Shown one piece after another: positions 1 to 7,739 of a stretch of 64,000 nucleotides of DNA. The notes under the pieces were generated by a model. It ran no database searches, was not told where the DNA came from, and saw nothing but the letters and a program-made list of their open reading frames with translations. The DNA comes from Luteimonas sp. MC1750. Lineage in GTDB: Bacteria; Pseudomonadota; Gammaproteobacteria; Xanthomonadales; Xanthomonadaceae. Position 1 is the first letter of the stretch. Each line of letters opens with the position of its first letter. Position numbers and translations under genes: made by a program. Location of the stretch: contig NZ_CP067113.1 in assembly GCF_016615955.1 (NCBI RefSeq), positions 1,116,001 through 1,180,000 of the forward strand, in the 5' to 3' direction.

Positions 1-78
1 TGTATGAGCCGCTTCGGAACTGAACTCCGTGCCTCACTCGAACCGTTCATCAATCAAATCCGCGCCCGAGCAAACTGA
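1..78 (+). CDS. C-terminal end of an upstream gene (partial)
   Basis: An open frame enters from the left edge and ends at a TGA (76-78), eleven bases before the next start. The visible tail reads CMSRFGTELRASLEP and ends QIRARAN. The GAGGA Shine-Dalgarno for the next gene overlaps this stop, which fits an operon junction. Too little is present to name a family, and an ATG at 4 could also make this a tiny artefactual frame. Confidence 0.35.
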   Translation, partial: CMSRFGTELRASLEPFINQIRARAN

Positions 79-89
79 GGACAATTCCC

Positions 90-3000
90 ATGCGCCTGCC
101 AACCATCTACGACTCATTGAACATCCTCCCCAGTTTGGGCGAGCGTGTCATCTCCCTCATCCGTCGCCGACCTTTCAACCCAGCGGACACCGATACCCGC
201 AAGGGTGTTTACCAGCGAGCCAATGAACGCTACGACCACCTTGTGTTGGGTGGTGATCTGATCAACATCGCGCCCGTTTTGGAAGGCCAGCCGCTTTTCA
301 ACGTGGAAGCTGGCGATGAGACAACGCTCACGCAAATGGGCGCCCTCAATGTCGGTGGCAAGTGGCTTATGCCGAAAGTGGACGAGGACGAGCGTTGGAA
401 CTTCAAGAAATGGTTCCCACGGGCAACGCCTGACCTCGAGTCGACAATCAGGGATTGGCGTTTGACTGCCGACGGGAAGCCCACAAACGGCTACATCATC
501 CCGGAGGACCTGGGCGACGGCTCCGACTCCACTGCCACTGCCCTGGTGATGGGCGCTTTCCCCATCCTGTTCGCACTGGGCTACTTCCTGTCTCAATTCC
601 CCGGTGGTATGTGGCTAGCCGGCGCTATCTGCTTGCCGTTGCTGATGCTCCACATGATTACGCTGTACCAGTCCGAAGACACGGCCACCGTGGTCAAGCT
701 CCTGGCTTTGTCATGGGGCGTTCCAATCCTCATGGGTGGTATTGGTCCAGTCGGTACCGGTGAGATCGCGAACCTCACCAGCGGGGGGATGAAGTCAGCG
801 GCAATCGGCGCCGTTCTGCTGGTCGCTCTGACGATGACCCTGAAAACTGGAAGCGAAGATGCTCCATTGGTTTCATTCTTCGGCCGTCTCTGGCTTGCGA
901 TCAAAGTGCTTGTGGCCGTGCTGGCGATCAACTTTGGCTTGGGTATGTTGCCCGAGTCGCTGGATTTCTTCCGTCCGATCGGGCTGCTGGTCATGTCCTG
1001 CGCATACCCGCTCCTTTACACGCTGGAGAACTACAACGCTCGCACCATCGAGTTGGAGCGTCTGAGTAAGCAGCAGGCGGGAGCAATGTCAGAGGACGAC
1101 TCAGCTCTGGGCAAGCTCTCACCTGCCCGCATGACGCAGATCGCCTTCGCAGCCAGGGATAAGAGCCCATTCCTCCCGCTAGGCTGGGCAAAAGGCGTTA
1201 TGGCCAAGTACGACATGGCCAGCGCACCTGACATGTGGCAAGTCATGGGCCTGACACTCAAAGATCTATCCACCCATCTCCACATTTTCGGCGCGACAGG
1301 CTCAGGCAAGACCTCGTCCGTGATACGGCCAATACTGCTGTGGCTGGCCACACTCAAAGAGAAGGTCGGAGTAATTCTATCCGACGGCAAGGGCGCGCTC
1401 GTCGCGGAAATGCGGCCACTGTTGGATATTGTTATTGAGCCGGAAACAAAGTTCGCACCCTTCCAGGGCTTGGGTGCGGAGGAAATCACTACGGCGTTTG
1501 CTGAATCACGCAACGACGATCTGAACAGCGACTCGATCTGGTCCCAAGGCGCTGGAACGTTCCACCGCTTCGCCCTGGCACTGCTGGAAGCCGCTGTTGC
1601 CCACGAGAAGGCTGCAATTGCTCGTGCTGGTAAGCGGCTGGAACAGTACGAGCATCAAGTCGTGTATTACTTGGCTAAGAAGCTCAAGAACGAAAAGCTT
1701 GGATTGCCTACCGATCTGGAAGACAGGGCTATTAGTGGCCTGACGAAGGCGATTGACGGAGAGCTGCGAGCCTACAAGGCAAAGCGCAAGTACCGCTGGA
1801 CGCCTGCGTGCTACGCAGACATGAAGGACATGATCTCCGTACCCGTGATGGGTGCTGGCGGAGTGTTCAAGGCCAACAGGCAGACGATGGCATTGCTCCG
1901 CTGGCTGGGCTGGTTCGGTGATATCGCCGGCATAGATATTGCCGACGCAAACGAGCAGCAAGCGGCTCTGATCAAGGAAATGGAACTGCGCCTCGAGCTC
2001 GACCCCGAGTCAATCCATCCGGACTTCCGCCTCCAGGGAAGAGTGCTCAGCCGTGCTGCTGGCTACTTCACCAACAAGTGGCCCAATACCGATGAGAAGC
2101 AACGCTCCTCCTTCCTCATCAATGTGGACGAGGACATTTTGGGCTTCCTCAAATCCGACAAGCTCCGCGGCCACCTGCTCGATGACGGCGTCGTAGGTGA
2201 GGACGAAGCCTGGGCTGACACGGAAGAGGGCGTGGACATCACCCGAGTCGTTTACGGAGCGCGGTTGGGTATCAACCTCCCGTACACCCAGTACGGGGAC
2301 TTCGGAAAGCTCATCACCAAGCTCGTGAAGACCCGCATTTTCCGCGAGATCAAGCTGCGCACTGAAACGCACGGTGGGTTGTGGAAGGAGAATACTGGCC
2401 AATCCGTCGTCATTGACATGACCGACGAGTGCCAGGAGCTGGTTTCGAATATGGAAGTGGACCTGACTGCGGTCGGCCGCTCAATGGGACTGTATTTCAT
2501 CTACGCCACTCAGATGATCGAGTCCCTGGACAAAATCCTCAAATCCCAAGATGCCAAGACGCGGTATCTGGAAAACTTCCGTTCCCAGATCACCTTCGTT
2601 TCCTCGAAGGCCACTTACAAGATGTTCCAGAACCGGGCAGGCGAGGTCAAGAAGCTCCAATTGCCTGTGTCAGTTCAGTCGACGATTGATATCAGTCGGG
2701 GCTTGGACACCAGGCACAACACGATCTACTTCGACCCCAAGCACCCTTCGGCGCATGCCCTGCGTGATCTTCGCCGCCGTGGGTCCACACGCTTACAAGT
2801 GATTGCCCGTGGATTGAAGGGCTATATGGGGCTGTCCCGCAAAATCAAGCTCGATGACCTGGATCACCAGAACTACATCGCGATCAACTCCGGTGGATCG
2901 TATGTCCAGGCTCCTGTGATCGAAGATACCGACCTGACGACGCACCTGGCTGAGAAAGGGCACGCACTGTTCTTCCTCAACCGCGCTGACCACACCCGGT

Positions 3001-3092
3001 TGGACTTCGTACGCACCAAAAATATCGAGGCCGAAGACGTCGAGAAGATGTTGGCCGAGGGCTCAAATCAGAACACAGGAGGAACAAAGTAA
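90..3092 (+). CDS. Large membrane-anchored VirD4/TraD-like conjugation ATPase
   Basis: 1000 aa. The N-terminal ~140 residues are soluble, then about six hydrophobic segments follow (roughly 147-311), then a RecA-like ATPase domain. Walker A is GATGSGKT at 401-408. A Walker-B-like strand, VVIDMTDECQE, lies near residue 770. Between them is a long helical, charged insertion (about 480-690). This architecture fits the coupling-protein/DNA-pump family of type IV secretion, acting at the inner membrane during plasmid transfer. It is longer and has more membrane segments than the ordinary coupling protein, and a second, canonical one is encoded at 4832. The start has a GAGGA Shine-Dalgarno 8 bases upstream. 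Its stop overlaps the next ATG (TAATG). The precise role, a second coupling protein or a TraG/TraC-type accessory, is not settled by the sequence. Confidence 0.75.
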   Translation: MRLPTIYDSLNILPSLGERVISLIRRRPFNPADTDTRKGVYQRANERYDHLVLGGDLINIAPVLEGQPLFNVEAGDETTLTQMGALNVGGKWLMPKVDEDERWNFKKWFPRATPDLESTIRDWRLTADGKPTNGYIIPEDLGDGSDSTATALVMGAFPILFALGYFLSQFPGGMWLAGAICLPLLMLHMITLYQSEDTATVVKLLALSWGVPILMGGIGPVGTGEIANLTSGGMKSAAIGAVLLVALTMTLKTGSEDAPLVSFFGRLWLAIKVLVAVLAINFGLGMLPESLDFFRPIGLLVMSCAYPLLYTLENYNARTIELERLSKQQAGAMSEDDSALGKLSPARMTQIAFAARDKSPFLPLGWAKGVMAKYDMASAPDMWQVMGLTLKDLSTHLHIFGATGSGKTSSVIRPILLWLATLKEKVGVILSDGKGALVAEMRPLLDIVIEPETKFAPFQGLGAEEITTAFAESRNDDLNSDSIWSQGAGTFHRFALALLEAAVAHEKAAIARAGKRLEQYEHQVVYYLAKKLKNEKLGLPTDLEDRAISGLTKAIDGELRAYKAKRKYRWTPACYADMKDMISVPVMGAGGVFKANRQTMALLRWLGWFGDIAGIDIADANEQQAALIKEMELRLELDPESIHPDFRLQGRVLSRAAGYFTNKWPNTDEKQRSSFLINVDEDILGFLKSDKLRGHLLDDGVVGEDEAWADTEEGVDITRVVYGARLGINLPYTQYGDFGKLITKLVKTRIFREIKLRTETHGGLWKENTGQSVVIDMTDECQELVSNMEVDLTAVGRSMGLYFIYATQMIESLDKILKSQDAKTRYLENFRSQITFVSSKATYKMFQNRAGEVKKLQLPVSVQSTIDISRGLDTRHNTIYFDPKHPSAHALRDLRRRGSTRLQVIARGLKGYMGLSRKIKLDDLDHQNYIAINSGGSYVQAPVIEDTDLTTHLAEKGHALFFLNRADHTRLDFVRTKNIEAEDVEKMLAEGSNQNTGGTK

Positions 3093-3937
3093 TGTCGGCA
3101 TACACCAACCACGAGAAGCAAGGCGCGGAGGTCAAGGCTAAGTACAGCAAGTACGAAGCTCAGTACAACGCCACCTTCGCTGCAGATCCCAGCAAGCAAG
3201 ATCGCAAATTCGATGAGCTTGCCCCGGCCGATGCCAAGCAGTGGGCACGCCTGGAAACCTTCCGGGGAAACGATCGGGATGCCCGGGCGGCGTACCTGGA
3301 TCACCCCAACTCAAGTACCAAGCCCACACCTAAAGAGGAGCGGATGTGGGATGCCAACCAGGCAGACCGATGGGCAATCGATCGGGAGCCGGCGTTCGGC
3401 CAGCACCCGGCTACGAACAACAAGTGGCTGGATATGAGTCTTGAAGAGCGGCGCTCAGATCGCGGCCAGAAACTGTTCGAAGCAGTTGACGCGAAGTACG
3501 GCCCGTCTTACGACAAATGGGCGCAACGGGCTGGCCCCAATATCGTCTCCAAGGACACATATCTCGAAGGCTTGACCGTCAACGCTCACGAGAGCGTCAG
3601 TGCCAGGCAGCAGCAAGCTCAGCAGACATCTGCACAGGATCAGCAAGCCCAGCAGGCTCCCGTACGCACAAGGGTATCGCTGTCAGAGTTCGCCTCAGCC
3701 AGTGAATTCACAAGTCAGAAAGCCCAGGAGCTGAGCAAGTTGGAGCCCAAACAGCTCGAGAACGTCGAGCAAGCTTCCGAGAAATCCTTCCGGGCCTCGT
3801 CGAACATGTCAGTGGAAGAGGGCACCAGTAAGGTCATGGAGCTGAACAAGATGCGCGAACAGCAGCAGTCCAATTCCAGGACGCAGCAGGCTGAGCCTGT
3901 CATGGAGCGGGAGCGGAGCAGGGGGCTGGAACGATGA
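3092..3937 (+). CDS. Hydrophilic Gln-rich protein of the conjugation operon, unknown function
   Basis: 281 aa with no signal peptide or membrane segment. The first ~165 residues are charged and rich in Tyr, Trp, Asp and Lys. A Gln/Ala-rich stretch lies around 170-190, and the C-terminal 90 residues are Lys/Glu/Gln-rich and probably helical or coiled. A near-perfect AGGAGGA Shine-Dalgarno precedes the ATG, which overlaps the previous stop as TAATG; its own stop overlaps the next start as ATGA. It is therefore translationally coupled on both sides to transfer genes and is probably a cytoplasmic accessory of DNA transfer. I do not recognise the family. Confidence 0.7.
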   Translation: MSAYTNHEKQGAEVKAKYSKYEAQYNATFAADPSKQDRKFDELAPADAKQWARLETFRGNDRDARAAYLDHPNSSTKPTPKEERMWDANQADRWAIDREPAFGQHPATNNKWLDMSLEERRSDRGQKLFEAVDAKYGPSYDKWAQRAGPNIVSKDTYLEGLTVNAHESVSARQQQAQQTSAQDQQAQQAPVRTRVSLSEFASASEFTSQKAQELSKLEPKQLENVEQASEKSFRASSNMSVEEGTSKVMELNKMREQQQSNSRTQQAEPVMERERSRGLER

Positions 3938-4752
3938 TCAAGCAGGCGGGGGCCTTTCTCATCTCAGCACTAATGTTCTCATCCACGGCTTGGGCCAACG
4001 TGCCCAAGCATATTGACGGTATGTCCAAGACCACGCGAGCTCACGCCGAGCAAGCGCTGGCTTGTTCAAAGCGTCTGGGCAGGGATCCTGGCCTGCTCAT
4101 CGTGGCCGACATGCGCCTGCCCTCATCTGCGGCACGGCTGTGGGCCATCGACACTCGCACAAGCGAGGTCATCCTGCGAACCGAAGTGGCCCATGGTCGC
4201 GGCTCCGATCCGTCCAACGCTGGCAAAGCACAGGTGTTTTCAAACACCCCCGGCTCGCTGATGACATCCGTGGGCCTGTATGCAGTGTCCGAGCAGTACG
4301 TCAACACCACCGACAACTCCAAGCGTCGACGCCTGGACGGGCTGATGGTCGGCTTTAATGATGCGGCACGCGAGAGGGCAGTAGTGCTCCACCCGTCGAA
4401 GTACGTTCGCGATGGCTGGGCAGGGCGCTCCGAGGGCTGTCCGGCCGTTTCCTACGCTGACATGGACCAGCTCAATGCCTTTGGCCTGGACAACGCCATC
4501 CTCTGGATCGAAGGGGACCAGGAAGGTCTGGCCGAAGCTATCGCTGACTGCTCCGGCTCGAAGATCCGTGAGCGCTTCCGCTGGCCTTGGCAGCCTCGCC
4601 CACCCAAGAAGCCGAAGTGGTCCCCCGATGCCTCCGACCCGACGCTGGATCTGGACGCCGGAATGTGCCTGAACCTGGTTGAAGGGCGGCGGGTCTGGTG
4701 GACAGATCGGGTGTATGCACAGGTGGCCGATCACCCCTTCAAGCTGATGTAG
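3934..4752 (+). CDS. Exported murein L,D-transpeptidase-like protein (YkuD_2 type)
   Basis: 272 aa. A Sec signal peptide (residues 1-22, ending SSTAWA) is followed by a catalytic-type domain containing VVLHPSKYVRDG and GRSEGCPAV. The His and SxGC residues match the YkuD_2 branch of L,D-transpeptidases, which cross-link or cut peptidoglycan. Placed inside a transfer operon, it plausibly remodels the wall locally for assembly of the mating channel, in the way lytic transglycosylases do in other systems. The Arg/Pro/Trp-rich C-terminal ~70 residues are not typical of the domain. The start overlaps the upstream stop (ATGA). Activity is inferred from the motif only. Confidence 0.72.
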   Translation: MIKQAGAFLISALMFSSTAWANVPKHIDGMSKTTRAHAEQALACSKRLGRDPGLLIVADMRLPSSAARLWAIDTRTSEVILRTEVAHGRGSDPSNAGKAQVFSNTPGSLMTSVGLYAVSEQYVNTTDNSKRRRLDGLMVGFNDAARERAVVLHPSKYVRDGWAGRSEGCPAVSYADMDQLNAFGLDNAILWIEGDQEGLAEAIADCSGSKIRERFRWPWQPRPPKKPKWSPDASDPTLDLDAGMCLNLVEGRRVWWTDRVYAQVADHPFKLM

Positions 4753-4762
4753 TCGTGCGAAA

Positions 4763-4820
4763 GCTATCAAAAATGATAGTTTTCATAAGACAGCCGGTGG
4801 ACAAGTTGCCACCGGCCTTC
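4763..4820 (+). terminator. Tandem hairpins after the transpeptidase gene
   Basis: Two inverted repeats fill the gap before the next gene. The first is an AT-rich stem CTATCA/TGATAG (4764-4779) followed by TTTT, a weak intrinsic terminator. The second is a perfect 8-bp GC stem GCCGGTGG/CCACCGGC (4793-4816) whose 3' side is only 16 bases from the next ATG, so it could also affect ribosome access to that gene. Confidence 0.5.
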
Positions 4821-4831
4821 ATCCTGGGGCA

Positions 4832-6604
4832 ATGAGCACCAAGGTTTACGACGCTTTTGGCCGCCCCGGCCCACACATCGACGCATCCATCCCGGTTCGC
4901 CGCTGGGACCTGGGGCTGAGCTATGCCGCACTGGGCTTTGGGGCAGTCTTCACGCCGTTGGCCGCTGCCACCATCGGCCTGCGCAACACCGTCCGGGCCC
5001 TGAGCTTGGATCCTGCGTTCTACTCCCGCATCGACAACTACACCTGGGTCCATGACATGGGCTGGTTAGGTGTGGCGACTGCATGTGGGTTGCTAGCTGG
5101 AGCTAGCTTGGGATATCTCGGCCTCATCCCCCGGTCCAATTCTTGGGTGGTGTCAGGCCCGCGGCTGCTCGAAGGCAAGCAAGCCATCGCAGAAGCCAGG
5201 AGGCGAGGGCCACCGCAAAAGGAGCGAAAGCACGATCTGTTCGGGATGTACATCCACCCGGACTTGTTCATGAGTAAGCGCTTGCTCAGCCAAAGCATGT
5301 TGATTTTCGGTAGCACTGGCTCTGGAAAGACCCAGATCCTGTTGACGATGCTTCAACAGATCATCGCCAACAAGCATGCCAAGCTCTTCCTGTATGACAT
5401 CAAAGGCGATTTTTCTTCAAAATTTACACAATGTTCGATTGTTTCTCCATTCGATAGCCGTTCGCGGATATGGCATGTAGCCCGGGATGTCCAGACGACA
5501 ACCCAGGCCTCAGCATTCGCCAACAGCCTTATCCCTGAGGACAGCGGCAGTGGCAAGTTCTGGACAGAAGCAGCCCGCCAGATCTTGTACGGGGTGGTCA
5601 TATCCCTGCAAAACGAGAAGCCATTGAGGTGGACATGGACTGATCTGGCCAGTCGGGTGTCAATGCGAGCCGAAGAGCTGGCACCGATCCTCGATGAGAA
5701 CTACCGAAAAGCCCATAACCTGATTGCCAACACTGAAGGTCAAACCAGCTTCAATATTCTGGCCACTCTAGGCGCCCACACCAAGATCATTGACGACCTG
5801 GCTCGTGCGTGGCCGGACTACGACGACAGGAGGGCAAATCCCCGGCTGTTCTCAATCACGGATTGGGTGCGTGATGACTACAAGGGTCCCAAGAAGGTCA
5901 TCGTTCAAAGCGGTGCCGATCGGGCTCTCACCCAGGCTTACATCTCCGCCTTGATCAACGTGGCAGAGCTGGCTATCAACTCACCACAATTGAGCGAGAA
6001 CGAGGAGGGCAGAAGCTTGGCCTTCGTCCTCGACGAGCTGTCGTCGGTGGGCAAAATCAACTTCGCGCCCCTGGTCGACAAAGGCCGCTCAAAAGGGGTT
6101 GTCTTCGTCGCTGGCGTCCAGGACTTGGCCCAGCTGCGGGATATCTATGGCGACAACACGGTCAAAGCCATACAGGGCATGGTGGGCACACAGATCATCT
6201 GCCGCGTGCAGATGGGTGAGACTCGAGACGAGCTATCCAGGCTCATGGGCACGAACAAAGTTGCGCGGATGGACTACGGCCCAGGTGCCAAGCTCCATAA
6301 CGAGGGCACTCCTGTGGTGTACCCCAACCAGCTCACCGATATGCTCGGCCCCCGCAAGATCAAGAAGGAGCCGGGCTTTGTCATCCGGGCAATCGTCCAA
6401 CAAGGCGGGGATTTGTTGTTGCTGGACTTCCCCGGTCAACCCATGCCTGACCTGCGCAAAGGCCAGGTGGCCGCGGAGTGGACAAAGCGCCCCGCAGGCT
6501 TCGAGCGTGAGCCCGTCAAGGACAAAGTTGAAACGACGCTGTCAGGCAAGGAAATGGGTCAGTCATTCTCAGCCGAAGAAATTGATGACCTATTCGCAAG
6601 ATAG
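4832..6604 (+). CDS. traD: TraD/TrwB-type type IV coupling protein
   Basis: 590 aa. Two N-terminal membrane segments (about 28-50 and 80-100) anchor a hexameric RecA-like ATPase. Walker A is GSTGSGKT (160-167) and Walker B is LAFVLDEL with D401-E402. The region between carries motifs expected of the TrwB/TraD family (KLFLYDIKGDF; SLIPEDSGSGKFWTEAAR). The family brings the relaxase-DNA complex to the type IV secretion channel and pumps DNA. Length and order are normal for the family. It sits a short distance upstream of the MobF relaxase, its expected substrate. The C-terminus ends in an acidic tail (SAEEIDDLFAR), a plausible relaxase or channel contact. The Shine-Dalgarno is weak and a hairpin lies directly upstream. 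Confidence 0.88.
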   Translation: MSTKVYDAFGRPGPHIDASIPVRRWDLGLSYAALGFGAVFTPLAAATIGLRNTVRALSLDPAFYSRIDNYTWVHDMGWLGVATACGLLAGASLGYLGLIPRSNSWVVSGPRLLEGKQAIAEARRRGPPQKERKHDLFGMYIHPDLFMSKRLLSQSMLIFGSTGSGKTQILLTMLQQIIANKHAKLFLYDIKGDFSSKFTQCSIVSPFDSRSRIWHVARDVQTTTQASAFANSLIPEDSGSGKFWTEAARQILYGVVISLQNEKPLRWTWTDLASRVSMRAEELAPILDENYRKAHNLIANTEGQTSFNILATLGAHTKIIDDLARAWPDYDDRRANPRLFSITDWVRDDYKGPKKVIVQSGADRALTQAYISALINVAELAINSPQLSENEEGRSLAFVLDELSSVGKINFAPLVDKGRSKGVVFVAGVQDLAQLRDIYGDNTVKAIQGMVGTQIICRVQMGETRDELSRLMGTNKVARMDYGPGAKLHNEGTPVVYPNQLTDMLGPRKIKKEPGFVIRAIVQQGGDLLLLDFPGQPMPDLRKGQVAAEWTKRPAGFEREPVKDKVETTLSGKEMGQSFSAEEIDDLFAR

Positions 6605-6670
6605 TCTACCCAAGGTTGCCAAAACCGACTTTGCAGAGAAAGTGGACAGACACATCCACAGGTCTGCCAC

Positions 6671-7480
6671 ATGTCGCTTTTCACTCCCGACGGGTTCTTA
6701 CTCCCCGCTGATCTGCTCAAAGAACGCTTGATCGCAGGCGCAGACCCCAATGAATTGTTCACGGCCGATCGGGACGGCGAGCTGACCGCCAAATCCCCAG
6801 TCCTGGAAGCGGCTATGGATCCGGAACTGCTACCTCAGCTCCGGTTGCTTCTGAGTCATCGCGGACTTGCACGAAATCAGGCGGACCACGAAGGGCGAAC
6901 CGCACTTCATCTGGCCGCACTGTACAACAACGGATCTGCGTTGAACCTTCTTTTACAGGCCGGCTTTCCTTGCTACGCCCGGGATACCTATCTGGCCACA
7001 CCGCTTCACTATGCCTGTCAAAGTTCTACCCATCACTCACTGATATTGCTGCTGGCCTCCGGCGCTGACCCCAATGCAGTGAACATGGCCACCCGTACAC
7101 CGCTGCGCGAGTGCCTCATGCTGTCTTCCTCAGGCTCGGGACTGACGGCGATTGAAGACAAGGTACGCCTGTTGCTTATTGCCGGGGCTGACCCCAACAA
7201 GGCGGACGGCGACGGCAACACTGCCCTCCACATGGCCGCAATGAACGGCTACAGCCGAATGGTGCGGATGCTGTTATCTGTCGGGGCCAACGCCAGGACA
7301 CGAAATGACCGAGGGGACAGGCCAATTGACGCCGCACAGCGTCAGTGCGCAGCCCTACCTGAGGATCAGCGCAGGCCGTACCTGAGCACACTGCTGACTC
7401 TGTCAGAGCACGACAGAAACAGTCTCCAGGCCCATGTCGTTGCACTTCCTCGACCCGAGGCAGCGAGGCCGGAGCTTTGA
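6671..7480 (+). CDS. Ankyrin-repeat protein
   Basis: 269 aa. Four to five ankyrin repeats occupy roughly residues 70-235, with clear repeat cores (GRTALHLAALYNNGSALNLL, ATPLHYACQ, GNTALHMAAMNG) and repeated GADPN turns. The N-terminal 70 residues contain one degenerate repeat-like unit (LIAGADPNELFTADRDGE). There is no signal peptide or membrane segment, so it is cytoplasmic or a secreted substrate. It lies between the coupling protein and the relaxase in the same direction, and its stop overlaps the following TTG start (TTGA). Ankyrin repeats mediate protein binding. Whether this is a transfer accessory or a translocated effector cannot be told from sequence. Confidence 0.82.
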   Translation: MSLFTPDGFLLPADLLKERLIAGADPNELFTADRDGELTAKSPVLEAAMDPELLPQLRLLLSHRGLARNQADHEGRTALHLAALYNNGSALNLLLQAGFPCYARDTYLATPLHYACQSSTHHSLILLLASGADPNAVNMATRTPLRECLMLSSSGSGLTAIEDKVRLLLIAGADPNKADGDGNTALHMAAMNGYSRMVRMLLSVGANARTRNDRGDRPIDAAQRQCAALPEDQRRPYLSTLLTLSEHDRNSLQAHVVALPRPEAARPEL

Positions 7481-7704
7481 GGTGGTTCTTGGTCCTGGGG
7501 CTGCTATTGAATGCTCAGGCGTTTGCAGCTTTTGGGGTGGGGGAGAGTCGGGCAACCGCTGCCGTGCATTTCCGGGTTGTCATCTTGCCCAAACTCGACA
7601 CTCGCCTGATTTCAGACACCACCAAACCTCTTCCCCGCGGGCAAGCTCGTCAGGTTCGACGGCATGAAGACGGCACAACAACCATCACTGTCGTCGAGCC
7701 ATGA
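7477..7704 (+). CDS. Small exported protein, unknown function
   Basis: 75 aa from a TTG start that overlaps the ankyrin gene stop (TTGA); GAGGCCGGAG just upstream can serve as Shine-Dalgarno. Residues 1-18 form a signal peptide (RWFLVLGLLLNAQAFAA). The short mature part has a hydrophobic strand (HFRVVILPKLDTR) and a polar C-terminus. The coupling to the ankyrin gene and the signal peptide argue that it is real despite its size. No family recognised; a periplasmic accessory is possible. Confidence 0.55.
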   Translation: MRWFLVLGLLLNAQAFAAFGVGESRATAAVHFRVVILPKLDTRLISDTTKPLPRGQARQVRRHEDGTTTITVVEP

Positions 7705-7739
7705 CTTGTCAAATCCCTCCCCTGACCGAAACTAGATAG

